Part shown: positions 1-7,863 of the stretch, piece after piece
How positions within the stretch are numbered: position 1 is the first letter of the stretch
How the letters are laid out: every line of letters starts with the position of its first letter
Source of the DNA: Actinomycetes bacterium
GTDB taxonomy: Bacteria > Actinomycetota > Acidimicrobiia > Acidimicrobiales > Palsa-688
DNA length: 64,000 bases
Assembly: GCA_021787365.1 (NCBI GenBank)
Contig: JAJYMB010000024.1
Location: 1-64,000 of the forward strand
Reading direction: 5' to 3'
Notes under the pieces: model-generated
What the model was told of the DNA's origin: nothing
Seen by the model: the letters and a program-made list of their open reading frames with translations, nothing else
Databases searched by the model: none
Translations under genes and position numbers: made by a program

Positions 1-329
1 GCGCAGCCCACGCCACGTCGCCCGCGGCAGGAACTGGACACCCGTAGAGCACGACTACGAGAAACTGCGCTCAGGTATGGAGGATCTCTTCGAGCACCTC
101 GGGATCGCGACAGCCGCATAGACAACAGCCTGCCCTCGATCCACAAGCTTTTGTCGTTGGGAGGTCTTTAAGCGCCTATCCAACATGAGGCTGATGGCTG
201 CGCACTTGTTCACTGGCCGGCGCCTGCCCCAGCTCTTGGTGACGGCCCTCGTCCTCGCCGGGCCTTGCCCCTGGGCCATGACCTACTCGTCGACCGCCGA
301 GATGGTGGGCGTCGTACGAGGTCGCAAAG

Positions 330-490
330 ACGTGGAGCGGCGACGATGCCACCAAGCACGAAGCGCTCAAGCGGGTCATCGACCACATTGACGTCGCACC
401 CGTCGGCAAAGCAAAAAGGTCGGCGGCGCCGGCTTCAACCCGGAACGGGTCACGATCCATTGGGCCGCTGGTGAGGCGAGCCGGTTTCAG
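330..490 (+). pseudogene. Serine recombinase C-terminal remnant
   Basis: From about 342 the plus strand reads HEALKRVIDHIDVAPVGKA and, after a one-base frame change near 418, GGAGFNPERVTIHW. This succession (RVIDxIxVxP followed by FxPxRVxIxW) resembles the last 40 residues of large actinobacterial serine recombinases. The resolvase catalytic domain and the recombinase domain are both missing, so this is at most a tail fragment of a decayed integrase. It could be chance similarity. The rest of 1-717 holds no gene I recognise. Confidence 0.35.
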
Positions 491-717
491 GCCCCGTCGT
501 GCGTTTCAGGGTCCTTACCGGGGTCTCCGCCGAGGAACTGGACGAGCCAGGGCAGCCACTCGCCCTGTAGCACCTGCTAACACGTGACACGCGGCGCGGG
601 TTAGAACTTGACCCGGACGAACGTCACGCCACTGGCACTGGATCACAGGCAACCCTCATGAGGTGACCGGAACGCTGCGCCACCTCCTTGACCAGTGAAC
701 CTTCGACTTGAAGAGAG

Positions 718-747
718 CCGGCGGGGGGACTGCAGGCCCCCCGCCGG
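718..747 (-). terminator. GC-rich hairpin downstream of the 762-1112 gene
   Basis: A perfect 11-bp stem (CCGGCGGGGGG at 718-728 pairing with 737-747) closes an 8-nt loop. It begins 14 nt after the stop codon of the minus-strand gene. The bases that follow on the minus strand are C/T-rich rather than a run of T, so it may terminate weakly or only stabilise the 3' end. Confidence 0.6.
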
Positions 748-761
748 TGTTCCCTCGGCTG

Positions 762-1112
762 TCAGACCAGCGCTAGCTCTTGGCCCACACCGGCGTACCG
801 GAGCAGGTGCTCTTCGCTAGCTTTGCCAGCCTTGACAATCTCAGACGAGAAATCTTGAAGAAGTAGCTCGCCTTTAACCATCAAGCGCTCCGTGCCCTCC
901 GCTATCACGAGCGTTTCGAGCGTGTCACGATCACCTGTCACTATCCACAAACCCCGACCGCTAGTCTCGAAGAAGAACGTCTCCGGCTGTGAGCACTTAT
1001 GCTCAGCGGCGAGCTTGCCCCAGTATTCTTGGACCTCCCGAGCATAATCGAGAGCCTCTTTTTCTCGACCGGGGAAGGGTAGTTTCCAGCTAACTATGAT
1101 TGCGGCATCCAT
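762..1112 (-). CDS. Conserved hypothetical protein, possible ferredoxin-like fold
   Basis: A 116-residue soluble protein with no signal peptide or membrane segment. An excellent ribosome-binding site (AAGGAGGT, about 7 nt before the ATG) and the hairpin right after the stop argue for a real single-gene transcript. It starts MDAAIIVSWKLPFPGREKEA and ends with a helix-rich segment. The alternation of short strands and helices, with the IIVSWKLPFPGRE opening, is reminiscent of dimeric alpha/beta-barrel proteins, but I cannot name a family. It stands alone among decayed sequence on both sides, which makes its clean signals notable. Function unknown. Confidence 0.75.
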   Translation of the reverse strand: MDAAIIVSWKLPFPGREKEALDYAREVQEYWGKLAAEHKCSQPETFFFETSGRGLWIVTGDRDTLETLVIAEGTERLMVKGELLLQDFSSEIVKAGKASEEHLLRYAGVGQELALV

Positions 1113-1130
1113 AGAAAACCTCCTTGAATA

Positions 1131-1929
1131 GGTTAGTTCATTTTAGTAACTGCCGCACAAACCGGTGAACTGTCTACGAGCAGTCGCCAGCCCGGCTACG
1201 TCACCATCCTTTTCGAGCGCTGTACGCAACAAGGAGCCTAGCGACCTCCCACTTCAGGCTACATAGCCATCGTTACCCTGCCCCCCCAGTGTGAAGAGTC
1301 GTTGTAGCGCGGGTGGAGGCCACATGGAAAAACCAGAACGTCGCGTGAGCACAAGAGAGCCACCGAGCAAGGTATGGTACGCGCGGCCAGAGGCCTTTAT
1401 CTATGACTGAGACGCCGAACCCTTCGGGTCCTTGCCGAGCGACCTGTCTCGCATCCGGGGCGAGGCTCCGGCCGGTACTCCCTCGGTGGATCGAAGTTCC
1501 AGGTTCTCATACGTGCTCTGTCCGCGGATTGAAGCTGTTGGCCCTCGTACCGGAAAGGGGGGCGAATATGGGCCAAGCACCCAGTCTGGTAATAGCTCGT
1601 GGAGGAAGTCGTCTTGGTTGTGGACAGCCTCATCCATTCACCATCACCCGCTCCTTGGGGTACAAAGCACGCCGGACCGGCGAGGGATCAGCTCGCCGGC
1701 CGGCTCTCCTTCATGAAGGGTGCCAGCGCGTGCCCGAAGCCACTGCTGGCACTGGCGGTGCAAACGGTTAGCCAGCCCCGTCCATGCTCGCAGCTTCGGC
1801 TTCGCGTGTGCCGGCCGTGTGCAAGCAGGGTGGAGGCGGGATGGAGAAGGATGACGCTTCGGTACGCCTTACTAGGCACACATTTGGCACGGCCCGCAAA
1901 GCCAGGGTCCGCTAGGAGCCATTTGGCGG
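1131..1929. other. No recognisable gene
   Basis: About 800 bp between the small hypothetical gene and the nitroreductase remnant. Several open frames of 78-126 codons exist on both strands, but none shows a family signature, a convincing ribosome-binding site or the expected codon pattern. Probably decayed DNA. Confidence 0.5.
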
Positions 1930-1935
1930 CGGCCG

Positions 1936-2095
1936 CAACGTCAGGGGGCGGCACCTCGGCCAGGCCGTCGCCCACATGACCTTGCAGGCCCAAACACTCG
2001 GGCTCGCCGCCCGTCAGTTCCGGGCGTTCAACCGTGAGGCGCTGACCGCCGGGCTGGCCGTGCCTGCGCACAGGCCTGAGGGCGGTTGGGTTAGC
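1936..2095 (+). pseudogene. Nitroreductase-family C-terminal remnant
   Basis: In one plus frame the translation reads RHLGQAVAHMTLQAQTLGL followed by AARQFRAFNREALTAGLAVP. This resembles the C-terminal helix region of actinobacterial FMN nitroreductases (xxGQAxxxMxLxAxxLGLxxRQFRAF). A stop codon lies just upstream in the same frame, and the N-terminal FMN-binding half is absent. The fragment sits immediately before an intact DUF385 gene. I infer a truncated and decayed gene; the family call rests on this one motif. Confidence 0.35.
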
Positions 2096-2148
2096 TTCGG
2101 GCGGACGGGGTCAAGTAACAGGCCCCGGGCACGGGAAGGACGGAGTTC

Positions 2149-2640
2149 GTGAGACGCTACGATGACTACGTACGGTGGTTGTACCGGGGTGGCCGCCCGA
2201 ATCGTTTCGCTCGGCTGCAGAACCGGACTTGGGCTATCGCCTCTGCGGCCGGGATATGGCCCAAGCGTGCTGCGGCTCTCGAGGTGCGGGGGCGGCGCAG
2301 TGGCCGGAGCATCTCGGTCCCGGTGGTGATTGCCGACCACGACGGCGACCGCTATCTCGTCGCGATGCTCGGTGAGGAGACGAACTGGGTGCGCAACGTG
2401 CGGGCGGCTGACGGTCGGGCGATCCTGCGCCATGGCCGGCTCGAGACCGTGCGTCTCGAGGAAGTTCCTGTCGACGCGCGGCCGGCGATCCTACGCCGGT
2501 ACCTCGCACTCGCCCCGGGAGCCCGTCCCCACATTCCCGTCGATCGCCATGCCCCGCTCGAGGAGTTCGAGCGGATTGCCCCGCAGGTTCCGGTCTTCCG
2601 CATCGTCCCCGTTCCTGTCGCACCCGACCCTGCAGGTTGA
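2149..2640 (+). CDS. DUF385 / deazaflavin-dependent nitroreductase-like protein
   Basis: A 163-residue protein with the split-barrel signature of the F420-binding DDN/DUF385 family. A basic N-terminal helix leads into ALEVRGRRSGRSISVPVVI and then DGDRYLVAMLGEETNWVRN, the usual strand-turn-strand around the cofactor phosphate; the C-terminal half forms the remaining strands and helix. Length is typical of the family. The GTG start is preceded by a GGAAGGA-type site. Family members reduce nitro compounds, quinones or lipids with F420H2 in the cytoplasm or at the membrane; the substrate here is unknown. A broken second DUF385 gene lies at 55.66 kb. Confidence 0.85.
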   Translation: MRRYDDYVRWLYRGGRPNRFARLQNRTWAIASAAGIWPKRAAALEVRGRRSGRSISVPVVIADHDGDRYLVAMLGEETNWVRNVRAADGRAILRHGRLETVRLEEVPVDARPAILRRYLALAPGARPHIPVDRHAPLEEFERIAPQVPVFRIVPVPVAPDPAG

Positions 2641-2865
2641 GCGCCTAAGTTGGCCGTCAGGGGGTCTCCACATCGCATCTTCTGTGTCACTTCTGCGCCC
2701 CCTTTGACCGGACATCTGAGCACCAGCACGACTGGGAGAGGAACGACCTTGGGCAACTGGCCACCACACTGCTGATCGCGGCGCTCCGCGTCGGCGCGCT
2801 GGCCGGCTTCTGGCAGGTATCGTGCCGACAACCGCTTTACGACCAGGCCTGCATCTAGCGGAACG

Positions 2866-3238
2866 TCAGGCGGTCCGAGCCAGACCGTCGGGGAGCAGCG
2901 TCCATCGCTCGATCAACTCGCCCGAGGTGTACTTGTAGGGGTGCCGCCAGATCATCTCAAAGGTGCGCGACACGACCGATGGGCTCTCCGGCTTGGCCGG
3001 CGGGACGGTGCCCACGGTCGCGGCGCTGTCGTCTGCGACGGCGATGAAGGTATCGTTGTAGTCTACCGGGTCCCGGTGCAGCCATTTTTTCGTGCCGAAG
3101 GGCAACCCGCCGGCGGCTGGTCATCGTCGTCCTCGACCAACCGGACGAAGGTGACGTTGGGGGGCAGGTCCAGGCGAGCGAGCAGCTCGTCGGTCACCGC
3201 TCCGTGCTCGATAGCCGTGTTATTGACAGAGCGCGATG
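2866..3238 (-). pseudogene. Frameshifted conserved hypothetical gene
   Basis: Two minus-strand frames join into one plausible protein. The upstream frame reads AIEHGAVTDELLARLDLPP then VTFVRLVEDDDDQPPAG; the downstream frame continues LPFGTKKWLHRDPVDYNDTF and runs to a stop at 2866. One single-base shift near 3100 separates them. No start codon or N-terminus is recognisable beyond about 3238. I do not recognise the family. Either a sequencing error or, given the neighbours, genuine decay. Confidence 0.5.
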
Positions 3239-3352
3239 CCGGTCCAGGCCCGGGTGGGCGCGATACTTGCGCGGATGAGGCCATCTGACGGGCCGGTGGG
3301 CCACGTTGCGGGCTGGACGACCCGCGCCGGTCGGACGTGTGGGCGCTCCTCA

Positions 3353-3631
3353 AAAACGCACCTGCGGTTTTGCCACTCGCTGAGGCCGCTGTGCCATGCT
3401 TACCCGCTTGAAGCCGAGCGGTTGGCGGGTCTTGACGTGACGTTCTTCAGCGTCCGGGAGGCCGGCGTGGTCTTTGGCCGGGTGAGCCTGGAGACCGGGA
3501 CGATGAGGGAGTTTGCTCTGGCGCGCCGCCTCTACGAGAGGGCCGGCTTCCTGCCTTGTGGCCCGTTCGGCGACTACAAGCCGAGCCCCCACAACACGTT
3601 CATGACGTTGTCGCTCGTCGCTACGCGTTGA
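3353..3631 (+). pseudogene. GNAT acetyltransferase with internal deletion
   Basis: The frame contains the N-terminal part of a GCN5-related acetyltransferase (HLRFCHSLRPLCHAYPLEAE, then LAGLDVTFFSVREAGVVFG) joined directly to the C-terminal part (RVSLETGTMREFALARRLYE, then RAGFLPCGPFGDYKPSPHNT). The stretch expected between them, about 50-55 residues carrying motif A with the acetyl-CoA-binding RxxGxG/A loop, is missing. The reading frame stays open across the deletion, but without motif A it cannot bind cofactor in the normal way. No good ribosome-binding site or start is seen. Confidence 0.65.
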
Positions 3632-3736
3632 GTGGTCCGCCTTCCTGGCTGACCTTGCGGACCAGGTTGGCTGGTGTTGTCGACAAACTCGGCTGGCGAG
3701 GTCTTCGGCGAGGAGCATAAAGTGCCGGACTTTCGG

Positions 3737-4273
3737 TCAAGTGGCGATCACCGCGTTCCACCACTCGAGGTTCGGGTCGTTGCTAGGGGGCACGAAGCTG
3801 GCTCGGACCTCGGTCCACCGGACCGCTAGACCAGCTGGGGCGTCATCAACCTGAGGGTCTTCAGCCCAGCGTTTCAGGAGGTCGCTGGTTCTTAGAACTT
3901 TGACTGGAGGGGAAAGGCTGGCGGCGAGCCGGATAGCCTTTCGGTCGTCGGTCGCCACGCGAAGTCCTCGGTGTACCGCCACGGCAAGCGTGGCCGCTTC
4001 GCCATCCTCGATGTCACGGGCAAGCTCGACGAACCGTTCCGACTCGTCTGGGTCGAGCATCACGAAACTGATGCCCCTCGCCGCGAGCCCGTCGCTGTCG
4101 ATTCGCTCCCGCGGTTGGGACGCGTCGAGGGGGTTGACCCACGGGGTCTCCGAGGCGACGACCGACGTCATAACGAACCTGGCGTTGACAGTCCCGGCAA
4201 GCTCGGCGAGCTCGACGCCGGAGGCGACGAGGTTGAGCTCTACGCAGGCGTCGAGAAGGAGGTCCGACGGCAA
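3737..4273 (-). CDS. PIN-domain ribonuclease toxin
   Basis: A 178-residue protein that opens with LLLDACVELNLVASG, the first conserved aspartate region of PIN nucleases (D8). Further acidic residues appear in ARDIEDGEAATLAVAVHRG and then RVATDDRKA, matching the second and third acidic positions of the Mg-dependent active site. Members of this fold cleave RNA and usually act as toxins. The gene follows the partner at 4289-4537 by 15 nt on the same strand, the usual antitoxin-toxin order. About 30 residues beyond the typical PIN length form a C-terminal tail of unknown role. Confidence 0.8.
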   Translation of the reverse strand: MPSDLLLDACVELNLVASGVELAELAGTVNARFVMTSVVASETPWVNPLDASQPRERIDSDGLAARGISFVMLDPDESERFVELARDIEDGEAATLAVAVHRGLRVATDDRKAIRLAASLSPPVKVLRTSDLLKRWAEDPQVDDAPAGLAVRWTEVRASFVPPSNDPNLEWWNAVIAT

Positions 4274-4288
4274 CTTCTGGCTCGAGCG

Positions 4289-4537
4289 TCATCCGTTGGC
4301 GAGGTCGGCCACTTCAAGCCGGCCAAGGGCGACGTCGGAAAGGGTGCCGCTCTCGTCGAGGCTGACTCTATGTGAGAGCTGCCGGGCGAGCCGGCGCGCA
4401 TTGGTGCGGTCGGTGCGGAGCAGCCGGGCAAACTGTCCTTCGGAGATGTCCCCCTTCAAGTAGGCCTCAACGGCGAGGTACCTGTAACGGAGGGACAGCA
4501 GCTCCTCGTCGGGCGGCAGTGCCGCGAGCTCCAGCAT
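4289..4537 (-). CDS. Antitoxin partner of the PIN toxin, N-terminus possibly damaged
   Basis: From the ATG at 4537 it encodes 82 residues (MLELAALPPDEELLSLRYRY, then VEAYLKGDISEGQFARLLRT) ending 15 nt before the PIN toxin. The text looks like a helix-turn-helix antitoxin. The same frame stays open upstream for about 35 codons and reads LENLDLLRPHTWDRLVKEGF, which looks like genuine antitoxin sequence, but no ATG, GTG or TTG is found there before the frame meets unrelated sequence. The natural start may have been lost in a rearrangement, leaving a shortened product from the internal ATG. Whether it still neutralises the toxin cannot be told from sequence. Confidence 0.65.
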   Translation of the reverse strand: MLELAALPPDEELLSLRYRYLAVEAYLKGDISEGQFARLLRTDRTNARRLARQLSHRVSLDESGTLSDVALGRLEVADLANG

Positions 4538-4929
4538 CTGTCGTGCCTCTCCGACGCGGAAGCCTTCTTTGACGAGACGGTCCCAGGTATGGGGCCGGAG
4601 GAGGTCGAGGTTCTCGAGCGTTCGACGTAAAGGGCCGGGCCCATCCCCTTTTCGACCGCGTCCAGGTAGCGGTCGAGCTTGGCCCGCGCCTCCTGTGCGA
4701 CCTTGCGCGCTCGTCTGATCTCGGGAGCGGCGTCGCCGGGCAGGACACCTGCGTGGCGCTCGAACGCAATGGAGGCGTGGACGCCCGCCCCGGGCCCCGA
4801 GGCCAGCACCGCTGCGCGGTCGTTACCCGCCGAGTGGGGCGTTGGCTCCTGGCTTGCACGACCGCTCGCCGCTAGGGCTGAGGAGACGAGAGCGATCGCG
4901 ACTGCCACCGTGTGCGGGACGGGTCGCAT
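4456..4929 (-). pseudogene. Chimeric ORF: secretion signal joined to recombinase-like coil
   Basis: Starting 7 nt after the beta-propeller gene upstream, this frame begins with a classical export signal (MRPVPHTVAVAIALVSSALA). After about 75 residues it reads AQEARAKLDRYLDAVEKGMG then PALYVER, which resembles the coiled-coil zinc-ribbon region of large serine recombinases. The final 50 residues are low-quality sequence read out of frame across the antitoxin gene. I infer a rearrangement that fused a secreted-protein start to a recombinase fragment and cut off the antitoxin's start. It might still be translated by coupling to the upstream gene. Confidence 0.4.
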
Positions 4930-4936
4930 GGCCGCC

Positions 4937-6205
4937 CTAGTTACCTGTGCCCCCCGCGGGTGCCCGCAGCGCCTCCCAGGTACGCCCGGCGTCAGTCGTC
5001 CGCGACAAGATGGGGCCAGTACCGCAAGGCCGAGCGGGCGACCCAGGGACGCAGCGCTGGGTAAAAGCGTCCAACCACCCGAACGTCGCGCTCGCCATGG
5101 CGAAGCCCGAGATGGGTGGGCTGTCCGCGTACAAGGGTGGGGAAGGGACCCTCTCCCACGTGCGCCCGGCGTCGTCGGTCATGGAGAGGGCCAGCCCGGC
5201 CCGTGCGGACCACACATGGGCAGACGCCACGTAGAAAGAAGGCGGGTTTACCCATGCCATGGCAGCTCCCTCCACCTTTGCCTTCCCGTCGACCTCGACT
5301 TGCCAGCTGCCGCCGCCGTTGTGGGTCACATAGACGGCCAACGAGCCGTCCGCCAGAAGCGCCGGGACGAGCCCGCTGCTCACGGAGAAGAAATGGGGCC
5401 GGCCGAGCCAGCCCGGTCTGGCGTCGGCCACCAGTGGCAATTTGACACCGCGCCAGGAACGGCCACCGTCGGCCGTCTTGTACAGGGCGGCGTTCCCGGT
5501 ACCGGCTGAGGTGGCCCAGCCGGTCGAGGTGCCCACGAAGTTGATAGCGTTCCCGAACGGCACCGCCGGCAACGGTCGCCAGCTCCTCCCGCCGTCCGTG
5601 GTCCGGAAGAGCCGGCCATTGGTGTTCGAGCCCTGGGACAGGAGCGCCCAGCCGAGCTCCGGCGTGGCGAAGGAGAGGGACATCAGCTCGCACGTGGGGT
5701 GGCCACAACCGCCCAAGCGGCTCGAAGCCCAGCTGTGCCCGCCGTCGCGGCTGTGGTCGACCGTGGCCTCCGGCCCGTTCACCAGGCCGAACCAAAGGTC
5801 GTCGCTGCCGAGGGACGTGAAGCCTATTAGGCCGGAGAAGTGCGGAGGAGTGATGTCGGACCACCGGCCCCCGCCGTCGTCCGAGCGCCATACCCGGCGC
5901 CCGCTGGTCGCCCACAGCTGGGTACCAGTGATCGGCTGGAACTCGCCCGAGATGAACGCGCCGCCGAACAGGCGGGGCCCAGCAGCCGACCCATAGGCGG
6001 GCAAGGGGGCGGTCAGGCCCAGTGTCAAGGTGGCCAGAGCGACGGAGCAGACGAAGCGCCGCCCTAGGCGCCAACGACGCCGACCAGAGGAGAAGCTTCG
6101 CCGCGCGCTCGAGCCGGACGCCTGGCCGGGGCCCAGGGCACGTGCAGTACCAGCTGTCAGCAAGGCCACAACCCATCTTGCTCGGCCAGACGTAGCCAGG
6201 CTCAT
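4937..6205 (-). CDS. Secreted Asp-box (BNR) beta-propeller protein
   Basis: A 422-residue protein with a basic N-terminal region followed by one hydrophobic export segment (about residues 50-72, VCSVALATLTLGLTAPLPAY). The rest carries seven Asp-box turns: SDDGGGRW, SRDGGHSW, TTDGGRSW, TADGGRSW, THNGGGSW, TDDAGRTW and TTDAGRTW. This is the repeat of sialidase-, sortilin- and Ycf48-type propellers. No sialidase catalytic arginine triad is evident, so a binding or assembly role outside the membrane is more likely than hydrolysis. The long basic stretch before the hydrophobic core suggests the true start may be further in. It is followed at 7 nt by the chimeric ORF. Confidence 0.8.
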   Translation of the reverse strand: MSLATSGRARWVVALLTAGTARALGPGQASGSSARRSFSSGRRRWRLGRRFVCSVALATLTLGLTAPLPAYGSAAGPRLFGGAFISGEFQPITGTQLWATSGRRVWRSDDGGGRWSDITPPHFSGLIGFTSLGSDDLWFGLVNGPEATVDHSRDGGHSWASSRLGGCGHPTCELMSLSFATPELGWALLSQGSNTNGRLFRTTDGGRSWRPLPAVPFGNAINFVGTSTGWATSAGTGNAALYKTADGGRSWRGVKLPLVADARPGWLGRPHFFSVSSGLVPALLADGSLAVYVTHNGGGSWQVEVDGKAKVEGAAMAWVNPPSFYVASAHVWSARAGLALSMTDDAGRTWERVPSPPLYADSPPISGFAMASATFGWLDAFTQRCVPGSPARPCGTGPILSRTTDAGRTWEALRAPAGGTGN

Positions 6206-6422
6206 CGCCAGTTGGGACTCTTGCGCGCAGAGCTAGGCGTCACTTGGTCGTCCAAGAGGGTTCCCACGCGCAGCTCCGTCACCCGGAGCGAGGCGGCCGG
6301 GTGACCGTTGCCGGCCTCGAGGTGAGCGGCGAGCCCGTGCCCGAGGAGCTGGCGCCGCCTCGGGTGCTCGCTGTCACCGTCGCGGCTTAGGCCGCCCTTT
6401 CGTGTGACCACGCACGAAATTG

Positions 6423-6546
6423 TCAGTGGCGATCGCTCACCAAGTTGCCGGTAGCCCGTGCCTGGAGGTGGCGGTAGATGGTGGGCCGGGAGACCCCGAA
6501 CTCGGCGGCGATCTCGGCCACTATGTCTGCCAGCTCGGTCACGAAC
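6423..6546 (-). pseudogene. Resolvase C-terminal helix-turn-helix remnant
   Basis: The minus strand encodes FVTELADIVAEIAAEFGVSR followed by PTIYRHLQARAT and a stop. This is the DNA-binding tail of Tn3-type resolvases/invertases (xVAxIAxxFGVSRxTIYRHL). The catalytic serine domain is absent upstream; the sequence before it belongs to an unrelated plus-strand remnant. It marks a lost mobile element. Confidence 0.55.
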
Positions 6547-6547
6547 G

Positions 6548-7065
6548 GTCCTTTGGGATGCCCTCGGCGCGGGTGCCCACGAGTACGAACTCATGGTCGA
6601 TGCCGAGCGGGGTTTCCTGCTGCGGGCCGAAGCGAGGTTCGACGACAGGCCTTTCAAGGTCTTGGAGCTGACCGAGGTCCTAGTCGACGCGGACGTCCCC
6701 GCCGGCTTGTTCACGCCCGTCGCGCCCGAAGGTGAGAGTTCGAGTACTTCCAGGCTATGCGCCCCCTCTCACTCGAGGACCTGCCCGGCGCGGTCCCCTT
6801 CAAGGTGTTCGTGCCGGCGGGCTATTCGCGACGGCCCGCGGCAGCGGCGGTGCGGAACGCCGAGCCACGGGGGGCGTCCCGTTCTCGATCGTGGCGTCCT
6901 TCGTCGGGCCGAAGCCTGGCGGCAGGCCAGCTTGTTGCTGCACGAGTCGGCCGACCCTCGGCAAGCACCGCCTCTCCCAAGCGAGGAATGGCGGCAAGTA
7001 GAGGAGTTCATGGTGGGAACCGACGAGAGGAATGGGCAGTTACGTTGCTCACGTCGACATGAGGT
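6548..7065 (+). pseudogene. LolA/RseB-like lipoprotein-carrier remnant with several frameshifts
   Basis: Successive frames read EYELMVDAERGFLLRAEARF then RPFKVLELTEVLVDADVPAG, then a different frame FQAMRPLSLEDLPGAVPFKV, then SEEWRQVEEFMVG, then WAVTLLTST. The order matches actinobacterial secreted LolA/RseB-like proteins, which often act with sigma factors. The N-terminal half is gone and at least three frame changes break the rest. It lies about 300 bp before an intact ECF sigma gene. Nothing recognisable lies between 7066 and 7362. Confidence 0.5.
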
Positions 7066-7362
7066 GCTAGGCCCACAGCCGTGCCGGTGCCTTGTCTGTA
7101 CGGGCCACGCTCGGGGCCGTCGCCAGGGGGGAGAGGCGCTGTCGGCGGAACCATCGCAGGCTTGGTGGCAAGGGGCGACGGTGGCCCCCTGGCTCCCGGG
7201 CCCATCAAGCTTTCGAGCCCACCAGGCGGTGACTGCGCTCCGCCCGCGAGCGTGCGTGTTGTGCCGGCGGTGGCCCGGCATTTCGCGCCTCTCGTGACTT
7301 GTAGTAGTGGTGATGAGACCTTCGGCGGCGCTCCGGCGCGTGGCTAACTGAGGAGGGCTGGC

Positions 7363-7863
7363 TTGGAGCCTTTCGAGGACTGGTACCGCCGGGAGCACCC
7401 GAGGATGGTGGCGACGCTCCTGTTGGCCACGGGGGACATCGAGCTGGCCAGCGAAGGTGTGGACGAGGCTTGCGCGCGCGCCCTCGTCCGCTGGGAGCGC
7501 GTCTCGGCCATGGAGGAGCCGACGGGCTGGGCCTACAGCGTCGCACTGAACCACGCCCGGCGCATCGCCCGCCGCCGGAGCCTCGAGCGCCTCCTGGTGC
7601 GCCGCACCGCCCCGGTGCCGAACGTGCCGCCCGAAGCGAGCGAGGTCTGGGGCCTCGTGGCGGGCCTGGCCCCGCGCCAACGCCAAGTGGTCGTGCTCCG
7701 CCACGTCGCCGGGCTGAAGGAGGCCGAGATAGCCGCCTCGCTCGGCATATCGCGCTCGACCGTGTCGAGCACGCTCCGCGACGCCCACAGGTGCCTCGGC
7801 CACCTCCTCGGCCCCTTCCCAGGCGGTTATGACGCTGACCCCAAGGAGGAGAGCAATGTCTGA
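7363..7863 (+). CDS. ECF RNA polymerase sigma factor (SigE-like)
   Basis: A 166-residue sigma-70 family protein. Region 2 spans roughly residues 5-70 (FEDWYRREHPRMVATLLLAT through WERVSAMEEPTGWAYSVALN) and region 4 about 100-150, with the helix-turn-helix LKEAEIAASLGISRSTVSST. The start is TTG at 7363, placed by the GAGGAGGG site 6-8 nt upstream. Its 3' end overlaps the next gene by 8 nt, so the two are translationally coupled. That neighbour has the short cytoplasmic tail and single membrane span expected of an anti-sigma factor. It probably redirects RNA polymerase in response to a signal sensed outside the membrane. Confidence 0.88.
   Translation: MEPFEDWYRREHPRMVATLLLATGDIELASEGVDEACARALVRWERVSAMEEPTGWAYSVALNHARRIARRRSLERLLVRRTAPVPNVPPEASEVWGLVAGLAPRQRQVVVLRHVAGLKEAEIAASLGISRSTVSSTLRDAHRCLGHLLGPFPGGYDADPKEESNV

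Noticed and set aside
1397-1771. Overlapping frames on both strands considered as a group II intron or transposase remnant
   Set aside because: No reverse transcriptase, maturase or DDE motif could be found, and no intron domain V-like hairpin.
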